Of a stretch of DNA of 64,000 bases, positions 40,973-49,046 are shown piece by piece (position 1 is the first letter of the stretch; each line of letters begins with the position of its first letter). The notes beneath the pieces were generated by a model. That model was not told the DNA's origin. It did no database searches and saw only the letters and a program-made list of their open reading frames with translations. Made by a program: the position numbers and the translations under genes. The DNA is from CAYLHF01 sp964383365 (GTDB taxonomy: Bacteria; Bacteroidota; Rhodothermia; Rhodothermales; UBA10348): positions 13,766 to 77,765 of the forward strand of contig CAYLHF010000015.1 in assembly GCA_964383365.1 (NCBI GenBank). The letters are read 5' to 3'.

Positions 40973-43900
40973 ATGTTACGCAAATGGGGCATGGTCGTAT
41001 TCATGCTGCTAGCTGCGCCCGCCTTTGTCTTTGCCCAGAACACGGGTAAGATATACGGCGTTGTGACCGATGCAGATACCGGGGACACATTACCCGGTGC
41101 CAGTGTCGTTGTCACGGGCACAAGCCTGGGTACGATCACCGACGTCGATGGTAAATACTTTATCATCGGTGTGCCGGTTGGCGCCTATGACGTGCAAGCT
41201 TCTTTCGTTGGATATCAGACCGCGACGCGAGCGGGCGTTGACGTGAGTACAGGCTACTCGCAGGAAGTCAACTTCTCACTCGCAGCCGGTGTGGAACTCG
41301 ACGAAATCATTGTGGAATACGAGCGTCCGCTCATTCAAAAGGACGCTATCGGTGTTCCGAAGATTGTATCTTCTGAGGAAATCGTAAACCTGCCGGTTCG
41401 CGGCGCGGCGAATGTTGCCAAGATTCAGGCCGGTGTTGCCAGTCAGGAAGGATCAGGGGCACTCAACATTCGAGGCGGACGTGGATCGGAAGTCACGTTT
41501 TTCATCGACGGTGTTAAAGTCGTCGGATCTGCTTCACTCCCGCAGTCGGCGATCCAGGAACAGGAGATGGTGATCGGAAATATCTCGGCCCGCTACGGCG
41601 ACGCGATGTCCGGTATCATCAACATCACGACCAAATCGGGCGCTCGCAAGTTTTTCGGATCGTTCGAAGGCGTTACGTCTGAATCGCTCGATGACTTCGG
41701 CTACAACCTGGCGTCTGTCGCACTTGGTGGACCACTCGTTGGTGACAAGGTCAACTTCTTCTTCGCCGGAGAATTCACGGACCAGGGTGATCGGAATCCT
41801 CGCGCTGTAGGTCAGCTTCGTGTCGACGATGCGCTGATCTCCAAGCTGCAGGAAGCTCCGGTAGCCATGTCCGGATTTGACGCGGACGGGAACACGGTTT
41901 ATCTGCCTGTTTCGAGAAATCTAGCCAGTGGCGCCACGCTTCCGGTTGATGATGCGGGGAACGTCGTTGTTTCAGGCGGCGTGATTACGGCGAGCGACGG
42001 TACGACCATTGCTGTGCCTGACGGTGTCGATCCGGCAACGATCAACTTCGACCTGATCGAGACGGCCGCGACGCTTGGCCCGAACGATTTCAAACTGAAG
42101 GACGGCAAGCGATCGAACGAAAGCACGAACACGTCGCTGACGGGTAACTTCACGTTCAGTGTGATGGAAGACGCCCGCCTTCGTCTGGGCGGTCGATTCG
42201 TCGATCAGAACTGGCAGGGCATCAGCGACCGGGATGTCATTTTTGCTCCTGAGAACTTCACGGAGAGTGATCGTCAGGATGTCCAGTTCTTCGGAACGTG
42301 GACCCACTACCTGTCGAATTCGACGTTCTACCAGTTGCAGTTTGACTACACGGACCGGACTGGTAAGAACTTTGATCCTCGTTTCGGCGATTCGAGAGGA
42401 GCCGTTCTCGGCTATTCGGATCTCGAAAGCGATGCGTCTGCTGTCATTCGTGGATACAAGAATCTTTCGTTCACGAACGAGACTCGTGTGGATGCCAATG
42501 GCGATCAGTTCACGGTCAAAGTACCGACCTACACGTACAGGTACGACGACGGCGTGAATCCGAATTCGGAGACCATCGCGCGTCTGGTTTCGCCTCCGGG
42601 CGGCTCGGGACCTCCGGGATATTTCCAGTTCCACAACACGCAGCTTCGTTTCACCGCGACGGCGACAACCCAGATCGGTCTCCATCAGTTGGAGTTCGGT
42701 GGGGAGTTCGAACAGCGGACGAATCGTAGCTATAGTGTAAGTGGTCGGTCGATTTCACGTTTCGTTCAGGATGCAGATGGCGCCGAAAACCTCGCCACCG
42801 GCGAAGTGGGTGTCACCTCGTTCGACCAGCTCACGTGGACACAGCTCGAGAACCGTGTCGGTTACACGGGGTATAATTTCCGCGGCGACCAGGAGGTTGA
42901 CACGGAAGACCTGAATGCCTTCGTGAACGACATCGGCGGCGACGAGGCGTATAATGTTGCGCCGCACGAGCCGATCTACTACGGTGGTTATGTACAGGAC
43001 AAGATCGAGTTCAGGGACATCGTCCTGAACCTGGGTCTCCGCGTTGATGTCTTTGACAACAACACGCGTATACTGGCCGATCGCTTCGCTCGTCTTCCCG
43101 TCGAGCGTGCAGGCGAACTTGGACTTGCCAGCGGCGCAATCGGTTCTGATTATGCCGTGTACTTCCAGGGCAGCAATGTCGCCGGCTATCGTGACCTGGA
43201 TGGCAACTTCTATGATGCCAACGGCCAGCAGGTACAGTCGGGTGTGATTCTTCTTTCCGGTGCCAAACCGAACCAGAAGAGCGGTCTCGTGACCGAAGGC
43301 GTGTACAAGGACTACAAACCACAGGTCACGGTCATGCCTCGTATCGGCGTGAGTTTCCCGGTCACCGACCAGGCACTCTTTTTCGCCCGCTACGGAGTCG
43401 TCGCACAGCGCCCGTCGAGTAACAACTTCTCGTCACTCAAGACGCTCTCTGGTTCCACCGGTAGGATCAACAACACCGCGTTGGAGCCTGAAGAGACGAC
43501 AGAGTACGAACTCGGATTCCGGCAGAGAGTCGGCGCCCGTTCGGCCCTCACGATCTCCGGATTTTTCCGGCAGATCAAGAAGTTGGTGGAACTCGACGAG
43601 TTCTTCACTTCCTATCCGCAGGGTTACTCGACGTTCTTCAACAAGGACTTCGGAACGGTTAAGGGTTTTGAGCTCAACTTCGACCTTCGCAGGACGAATC
43701 ATGTCGCTCTGAATGCCAACTACACGATGTCCTTCGCGCAGGGATCTGGTTCGAGTTCGACGACGACGTCGACGATCGTTTGGATCGACGAAACGCCTCC
43801 GAACTTCATCAGCCCGCTTGATTTCGATCAGCGTCATATCCTGAACATCTCTTTTGACTATCGTCTTGGAGAAGGTGAAGGTCCGACGATCATGGGAAGC

Positions 43901-44332
43901 AAGCTGCTCCAGAATATGGGAATCAACATTCTGGGTAGGGCAAGTTCTGGACGGCCGTACACGCCGCAGCGCGAACCCTTCAGCCAGATTGAGTCGAAAG
44001 CTCCGATCCCTTCAGGGGGCATCAACAGCGATCGTATTCCCTGGTCGAGTGGAATCGATATTCGAGTCGACCGTAAGTTCGCGATCGGAGCTCGTTCTTC
44101 GCTCTCCGCATTTGTCTGGGTCCAGAATCTGCTGGATACGGATAATACGCAGGGCGTATGGCGCGCGACCGGTATTCCGGACGATGACGGCTTCCTCGCG
44201 ACAGCGGGTGGTTCGCAGTTCCTGGGCGGTCAGCTCTCGTCTGCAGAACCTCTCTATCGTCACAGGAATCGCCGACTCGGAAACTTTGGTATTCCGCGTC
44301 TGACACGCGTTGGTGTACGGCTTGACTTCTGA
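40973..44332 (+). CDS. TonB-dependent outer-membrane receptor with CarboxypepD-regulatory-like N-terminal domain
   Basis: A 1119-residue receptor. A signal peptide (1-21, ending AFVFAQ) is followed by a beta-sandwich CarboxypepD_reg-like domain (~23-110: GKIYGVVTDADTGDTLPGAS, GTITDVDGKYFIIGVPVG, QASFVGYQTA). Next come a plug (NLPVRGAANVAKIQAGVASQ, LNIRGGRGSEVTFFIDGVKV, RYGDAMSGIINITTKSGA) and a long beta-barrel ending in LTRVGVRLDF. The class resembles CarboxypepD/OMP receptors widespread in Bacteroidota; SusD-like partners are not seen. The transported substrate is unknown. It has a strong ribosome binding site and promoter. The following secreted protein and PorV-like gene suggest an exported-protein cluster. 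Confidence 0.92.
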   Translation: MLRKWGMVVFMLLAAPAFVFAQNTGKIYGVVTDADTGDTLPGASVVVTGTSLGTITDVDGKYFIIGVPVGAYDVQASFVGYQTATRAGVDVSTGYSQEVNFSLAAGVELDEIIVEYERPLIQKDAIGVPKIVSSEEIVNLPVRGAANVAKIQAGVASQEGSGALNIRGGRGSEVTFFIDGVKVVGSASLPQSAIQEQEMVIGNISARYGDAMSGIINITTKSGARKFFGSFEGVTSESLDDFGYNLASVALGGPLVGDKVNFFFAGEFTDQGDRNPRAVGQLRVDDALISKLQEAPVAMSGFDADGNTVYLPVSRNLASGATLPVDDAGNVVVSGGVITASDGTTIAVPDGVDPATINFDLIETAATLGPNDFKLKDGKRSNESTNTSLTGNFTFSVMEDARLRLGGRFVDQNWQGISDRDVIFAPENFTESDRQDVQFFGTWTHYLSNSTFYQLQFDYTDRTGKNFDPRFGDSRGAVLGYSDLESDASAVIRGYKNLSFTNETRVDANGDQFTVKVPTYTYRYDDGVNPNSETIARLVSPPGGSGPPGYFQFHNTQLRFTATATTQIGLHQLEFGGEFEQRTNRSYSVSGRSISRFVQDADGAENLATGEVGVTSFDQLTWTQLENRVGYTGYNFRGDQEVDTEDLNAFVNDIGGDEAYNVAPHEPIYYGGYVQDKIEFRDIVLNLGLRVDVFDNNTRILADRFARLPVERAGELGLASGAIGSDYAVYFQGSNVAGYRDLDGNFYDANGQQVQSGVILLSGAKPNQKSGLVTEGVYKDYKPQVTVMPRIGVSFPVTDQALFFARYGVVAQRPSSNNFSSLKTLSGSTGRINNTALEPEETTEYELGFRQRVGARSALTISGFFRQIKKLVELDEFFTSYPQGYSTFFNKDFGTVKGFELNFDLRRTNHVALNANYTMSFAQGSGSSSTTTSTIVWIDETPPNFISPLDFDQRHILNISFDYRLGEGEGPTIMGSKLLQNMGINILGRASSGRPYTPQREPFSQIESKAPIPSGGINSDRIPWSSGIDIRVDRKFAIGARSSLSAFVWVQNLLDTDNTQGVWRATGIPDDDGFLATAGGSQFLGGQLSSAEPLYRHRNRRLGNFGIPRLTRVGVRLDF

Positions 44333-44348
44333 TTTTGATGGCTTCTTC

Positions 44349-44382
44349 GTGGGAGGTAGACTTCATCAAGTCTACCTCCCAC
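44349..44382 (+). terminator. perfect 15-bp hairpin after the receptor gene
   Basis: GTGGGAGGTAGACTT (44349-44363) pairs perfectly with AAGTCTACCTCCCAC (44368-44382) around CATC. It starts 16 bases after the stop. A short T-rich stretch (TCTTTAT) follows at ~44391. A strong stem without a clean T-run could be a terminator or a differential-expression barrier between receptor and the next gene. Confidence 0.65.
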
Positions 44383-44443
44383 TGTGAGCCTCTTTATCAG
44401 AACGAGATAGCAGTTCATATTGACCGAAATGCACGGATTGATT

Positions 44444-47400
44444 ATGCACTACAGAAAATTTAGTCTACTACTGGTTGTCGCTTTCGTCGGTCTGGTGGGA
44501 ATTCCCGCCCAGGCCCAGACGATCGGCAACTGTGAGCCGGCCATCGGCCAGACATTTCTGGATATCAACAATGTTCGCGCTACCATTTACAACAATGGTA
44601 ACTTGTTCTGGCGCGGCGCTGCTAATGTCTATGAAGTACCGAAAGGGAGTGGTCTTAACGCCATTTTCGCCTCGGGTATCTGGATGGGTGGTCAGGTCGC
44701 CGGACAGCTCAGGCTGGCTGGCTCGACCTATGGTCCTTACGAATTCTGGGCAGGCCCGTTGAATGACGACGGTACACCGCCAGCATCATGCTCTCCTTAC
44801 GACCGCGTGTGGCGCGTCGCCAAGGAAGACGTGGTGGGTTATAACGGATCCGGAATCGCCACACCTGACCTTCAGGACTGGCCGACAGGACTCGGAGCTC
44901 CGACGCTCGATGCGAATGGAGATCCGATCGATCTGACGAGTCAGCCGCTGGCCAGTCGTGTGAACCGGAAAATTAATCTTGCGGCCGGAGAGCGACCGGA
45001 CATCCTGGGTGACCAGATGGCCTGGTGGATCAACAATGACCGCGGTAATCAGCACAATCGTACGACGACGCCTCCAATGGGTGTTGAGGTCCACGGTTCT
45101 GCGTTCGCTTTCAACACGTCTGGAGCGATCGGAAACGTGACCTTCTACAAATACCGCATATTCTACAAAGGCTCCACGCCGCTGGAGAATACGTACATGG
45201 GTATTTTCTCTGATCCCGATCTCGGGGCAGCGTTTGACGATTACGTCGGATCGGATACGACCCGTGGTATCGGATATGTCTATAACGCCGATAACGATGA
45301 CGATGGCAACTACGGTGCCAACGTTCCGGCCACCGGTTACGACTTCTTCCAGGGCCCGCTCGTCAATACCAATGGTATCGATGACAACGGCGATGGACAG
45401 GTCGACGAAGACAATGAGCGTCTGAAAATGACTGCCTTTGTGTTCTACAACAATGGTGGTGGTGTACAGGGAGATCCGGGTAACGGAGATGACATGTATA
45501 ATTACATGCAGGCTCGTTGGAGAGACGGTCAGCGTATCACGTTCGGTGGTGACGGTCGAAACTTCTCCAATATCCCGACCAACTTCATGTATCCGGGCGA
45601 TCCTCCGGGATTCTGGACGGAGTTCGATTCTGATGGAAGCGGTACGTCAATCGCGCCTGCTGACCGTCGTTTCGTGCTTGCAACCGGACCGTTCACGATT
45701 AATCCTCAGGATGAGCAGACGCTCGTCTATGGAATCGTGACCAGCTTCGGCGGCGACAACCTGGCTTCCGTTGTGAAGATGAAGGAAGATGATGCACTCG
45801 CTCAGGCGGTGTTTGACATCAACTTCCAGTTGCCTTCGCCTCCGGCCGGTCCTCGTGTTACGACGACGTTGGATGACGGTGCTGTCCTTCTCGAATGGGG
45901 CTACATCGCGTCAGACAATAACTTCCTGGACGGGTATCATGTTGTCGATCCGCTGCTGTCATCTGATGTGACGGACAACGATTATAACTTTGAGGGTTAT
46001 AACGTATACCAGTTCGAAGATGCCGGTGATCAGGAGGGTAAGATAATCGCGGTTTATGACGCAGTGAATGGTGTCCAACGTGTGATCGAAGGCCAGGGAC
46101 TCACGTTCCTCACGGCTGACGGTACGGATTCGGGTATCGCTCACTCCCATCTGGTATCAGGACTGACGAATTACAAGACGTATTTCTTCGGAGTTCAGGC
46201 GTACGCATACAATGCAACGTCAGGACAGAAGGTATACGCCGGTCCAATTACGAAAGTCAGCATCCGTCCTACCAAGACGGATAAGATTCTTTCCGAAGAC
46301 GCCATTGCTGCTGCGGCAACGGCTGGATCCGATATTTCGTCGACCAAGGGAGCATCCAATGTCGGTAACGGAGATGTAACCGTGAACGTGGTGAATCCAG
46401 CGGCCGTAACGGGTCATGCATACAAAGTCGAGTTTGCGAAAACCGAGTTGGATGCGGGTACTGTTCCTGTCGTCGTAGAGACGCTCGAAGAGGGCGCTCG
46501 CGTCGATGATCGCAAACCGGTTGAGACGGCTAAGGGTGCCGGCGCTGCGAGCGTAATCACGTACAGCGTTACGGACACGGATGCCGGAACGGTTGTCTTT
46601 GATGGTTCCGCTGCGGCGCAGATCACAGGACAGCCGACTCCCGAGCGTCCCGACGTGATGTCGTTTGACGGACTTTCACTCAATGTGAAGGGCGCGCCGA
46701 ATGATTGGCTGGCATTCCTTGCTACGGCCAACGCGGCAGGTCCGATCGATCCGCCGGTAGGAGCGGCAGCGGACTTCCAGGGATTCCCGGTACCTAACCG
46801 TGCAGGAAGCAGCCAGCAGGTTGGTGCCGGTAGATGGTTCATCGCCACAGGTGGCGACGGATCGTCACGCGGACCTTACAGTGTCTTCCTGACGCGCTCT
46901 ATGCGGCGTGGTTGGAGCAATGTCGTTCCGTTTGATTTCGAAATCCGGTTCACGGCTCGAGGTAGCAAGAACTACGACCGATTCTTCTCCGGATGTCTCG
47001 ATCCTTCGTTCGGCGACGTGCCATTCGAGCTCTGGAATACAGGTATCGCAACCAAAGACGACCCGAGCGATGATTACCGGATGATACCGGCCGTTATCGA
47101 CTGGGAAAGCAATGGATGGGGAACGCAGGTATTCGACAGCGAGACTTCGGGTGGGCCCAATGATCCCGAAAGCGACTGGATCTACTGGTTCATGCCGGTT
47201 GACACGTCACCTGGTGAAGCCGGTTACGATGCATGGGCCGCCGCAGCAGACGGTGGCGATTGCGACAGCCAGTTGGGTCCCGAGGTCATGTCCCGGTTTG
47301 TGTTTGTGAACTGGAACGGCGGTGATGTGACTGCTGTACCATTCGTAACCAATCAGGAGATTCCCGAAGAGGGAAGTATCTTCCGTCTGGAGTCCACGAA

Positions 47401-47797
47401 GCCAAACCAGCCGGGCGACACGTTCGCGTTCAGTGCGGCCGGTCTCGGTGCTCGTGACATGACTAACGCTGAGGCAGCACTTGCCGTGAAGGAGATCGGT
47501 ATTGTTCCGAATCCTTACAAGGGCTCGTCGGCTTATGAAGTCAGTCAGTTGACGGACGAAGTTCGTTTCACCAATATGCCAAATCAGGCGACCATCCGTG
47601 TATTCACACTGAACGGTACGCTCATCAGAACAATGGTTAAGAACAGCCCTGATCGGTCGTTCTCCTGGGATCTAACAACCGAGGAAACGCTGCCGATCTC
47701 AAGTGGCATGTATCTGATCCATGTTGAAACCCCTGCGGGTGAACAGATTCTGAAGTTTGGTGTCATCAAAAAACGAGTACAACTCAACGCTTTCTAG
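44444..47797 (+). CDS. large secreted protein with T9SS type A-like C-terminal sorting domain
   Basis: I start at ATG 44444 (MHYRKFSLLLVV); the frame opens earlier at TTG 44420. About 1117 residues: signal peptide ending PAQAQ, a long beta-rich extracellular region, and a fibronectin-like part around 46000-46260 (DGYHVVDP, GYNVYQFED, LVSGLTNYKTYFFGVQAYA). A calcium-loop-like DDNGDGQVDEDNE is at ~312. The C-terminal domain runs from PNPYKGSSAYEV through IRVFTLNGTLIRTM to SGMYLIHVETPAGEQILKFGVIKK, resembling type IX sorting domains. It would be exported across the outer membrane and attached or released. Target or substrate is unknown. A hairpin separates it from each neighbour. Confidence 0.8.
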   Translation: MHYRKFSLLLVVAFVGLVGIPAQAQTIGNCEPAIGQTFLDINNVRATIYNNGNLFWRGAANVYEVPKGSGLNAIFASGIWMGGQVAGQLRLAGSTYGPYEFWAGPLNDDGTPPASCSPYDRVWRVAKEDVVGYNGSGIATPDLQDWPTGLGAPTLDANGDPIDLTSQPLASRVNRKINLAAGERPDILGDQMAWWINNDRGNQHNRTTTPPMGVEVHGSAFAFNTSGAIGNVTFYKYRIFYKGSTPLENTYMGIFSDPDLGAAFDDYVGSDTTRGIGYVYNADNDDDGNYGANVPATGYDFFQGPLVNTNGIDDNGDGQVDEDNERLKMTAFVFYNNGGGVQGDPGNGDDMYNYMQARWRDGQRITFGGDGRNFSNIPTNFMYPGDPPGFWTEFDSDGSGTSIAPADRRFVLATGPFTINPQDEQTLVYGIVTSFGGDNLASVVKMKEDDALAQAVFDINFQLPSPPAGPRVTTTLDDGAVLLEWGYIASDNNFLDGYHVVDPLLSSDVTDNDYNFEGYNVYQFEDAGDQEGKIIAVYDAVNGVQRVIEGQGLTFLTADGTDSGIAHSHLVSGLTNYKTYFFGVQAYAYNATSGQKVYAGPITKVSIRPTKTDKILSEDAIAAAATAGSDISSTKGASNVGNGDVTVNVVNPAAVTGHAYKVEFAKTELDAGTVPVVVETLEEGARVDDRKPVETAKGAGAASVITYSVTDTDAGTVVFDGSAAAQITGQPTPERPDVMSFDGLSLNVKGAPNDWLAFLATANAAGPIDPPVGAAADFQGFPVPNRAGSSQQVGAGRWFIATGGDGSSRGPYSVFLTRSMRRGWSNVVPFDFEIRFTARGSKNYDRFFSGCLDPSFGDVPFELWNTGIATKDDPSDDYRMIPAVIDWESNGWGTQVFDSETSGGPNDPESDWIYWFMPVDTSPGEAGYDAWAAAADGGDCDSQLGPEVMSRFVFVNWNGGDVTAVPFVTNQEIPEEGSIFRLESTKPNQPGDTFAFSAAGLGARDMTNAEAALAVKEIGIVPNPYKGSSAYEVSQLTDEVRFTNMPNQATIRVFTLNGTLIRTMVKNSPDRSFSWDLTTEETLPISSGMYLIHVETPAGEQILKFGVIKKRVQLNAF

Positions 47798-47815
47798 GTT
47801 GAATGCGGCGATGGG

Positions 47816-47837
47816 CGCGTCGGCAGATGCCGACGCG
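47816..47837 (+). promoter_or_regulatory. 10-bp perfect hairpin between the secreted protein and PorV-like genes
   Basis: CGCGTCGGCA (47816-47825) pairs with TGCCGACGCG (47828-47837) with only two bases between the arms. It is 19 bases after the stop codon and lacks a T-run. It probably sits in one message between the secreted protein and its PorV-like partner. Confidence 0.5.
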
Positions 47838-47904
47838 TTCAGAGCCGAAACTGTACACGACTATGACACATAACCCGAAAATGAGTACACGGAGGACAAT
47901 AAAG

Positions 47905-48948
47905 ATGAACAAGATGTCCAGACATTTTCTGAACGCACTTGTGATCGTGTCCCTGCTAGGAATGACTGCTATTGATGCCAGTGCCGGAGACAAGAAACGC
48001 CGCGGAACAGCGGGCGCTTCTCAACTTCTGGTACCGCTGACAGCTCGCAGTGCCTCGCTGGGTGCTTCTCTCACGAGTGGAATGGCAGGTCTTAATGGAT
48101 TGGAGGCAGTATATGCCAATCCAGCAGGACTCGCCCTGAACACGGGTACGGCTGCCCTTTTCAGCCGGATGGAATACGTTGCCAATATCGGCGTTAACTA
48201 TTTTGGTGTAGGTCAGAGCTTTGGCTCCAACCATATCGCTTTCATGGTATCGTCTTGGGATTTTGGTAACATTCCGAAACAGACAGAAATCGAGCCAGAA
48301 AGAAGTTCCGTTTCTTTCGACGCTTCATTCGTAACGGCAGGCCTGACGTACGCACGCCAGTTTACGGATCGGATCTCGGCCGGTGCTACGATCAAGGTCG
48401 TAAGCGAAGCGATCGATGACGTAACTGCTTCTGCCTTCGCATTCGACGCTGGTATGACCTATGTAGTCGGTGAATCCGGACTGCGTATGGGTGTCAGTCT
48501 CAAGAACGTGGGTTCTGAGCTTCAGTACAACGGTGTCGGTTTGACTACGCAGGTTCGTCTGCCGGATCAAACGACGGTCGCTGCAAACAATGCTGTCGTG
48601 ATCGAGAGCGAAGGTATTGAGCTTCCATCCCTCCTCAACTTTGGTGTTTCGTACACCTCTCAGGTTGGAGAAGGTGCTGTTCTTACCGTACTGGGTAATT
48701 TCCGTTCGAATTCGTTCGATCAGGATCAGTATGGTGGAGGCGTTGAGCTCGGTTTGTTTGATGTTCTGTATCTGCGTGGCGGCGTTGAGCTCGTCAACGA
48801 TTCAGACCTTTCCTTCTTCAACGGTGGTAGCTTCGGCGCCGGACTCGACCTGGATCTCTCCGGGACCCGTGTTCAGGTGGACTACGCCTACCGTGGAACA
48901 GACTTCTTTGACAATGTCAACATGTTCACGGTTGGAGTCCAACTGTAA
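47905..48948 (+). CDS. PorV/PorQ-family outer-membrane protein
   Basis: The frame opens at 47803, but ATG 47905 (MNKMSRHFLNALVIVSL) has GGAGGA eight bases upstream and gives a signal peptide ending in DASAG. The 347-residue mature part has the PorV/PorQ marks: LLVPLTARSASLGASLTSGM, GLEAVYANPAGLA, YFGVGQSFGSNHIAFMVSSWDFGNIP, and a beta-barrel ending DFFDNVNMFTVGVQL. Members help type IX-secreted proteins reach the surface or are FadL-like barrels. Its place directly after a T9SS-type cargo suggests a cargo shuttle or a dedicated partner. A strong terminator follows. Confidence 0.85.
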   Translation: MNKMSRHFLNALVIVSLLGMTAIDASAGDKKRRGTAGASQLLVPLTARSASLGASLTSGMAGLNGLEAVYANPAGLALNTGTAALFSRMEYVANIGVNYFGVGQSFGSNHIAFMVSSWDFGNIPKQTEIEPERSSVSFDASFVTAGLTYARQFTDRISAGATIKVVSEAIDDVTASAFAFDAGMTYVVGESGLRMGVSLKNVGSELQYNGVGLTTQVRLPDQTTVAANNAVVIESEGIELPSLLNFGVSYTSQVGEGAVLTVLGNFRSNSFDQDQYGGGVELGLFDVLYLRGGVELVNDSDLSFFNGGSFGAGLDLDLSGTRVQVDYAYRGTDFFDNVNMFTVGVQL

Positions 48949-48992
48949 ACACGTTGCAATCTGTCTTTTAGACTGATTCCAAAGGAAACGTT

Positions 48993-49028
48993 AGCGGGGT
49001 GGACGTCGTACGTCCACCCCGCTATTTT
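48993..49028 (+). terminator. rho-independent terminator after the PorV-like gene
   Basis: AGCGGGGTGGACGT (48993-49006) pairs perfectly with ACGTCCACCCCGCT (49010-49023) around a three-base loop, followed by ATTTTTAT. This is the clearest intrinsic terminator in the window. It isolates the receptor/secreted/PorV block from the following cytochrome gene. Confidence 0.9.
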
Positions 49029-49046
49029 TATGTCCAGACGTAGGAT

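Noticed and set aside
44420..44448. promoter TTGACC-17-TATGCA before the secreted protein
   Set aside because: The -10 candidate overlaps the chosen start codon, leaving no room for a transcript start upstream of it.
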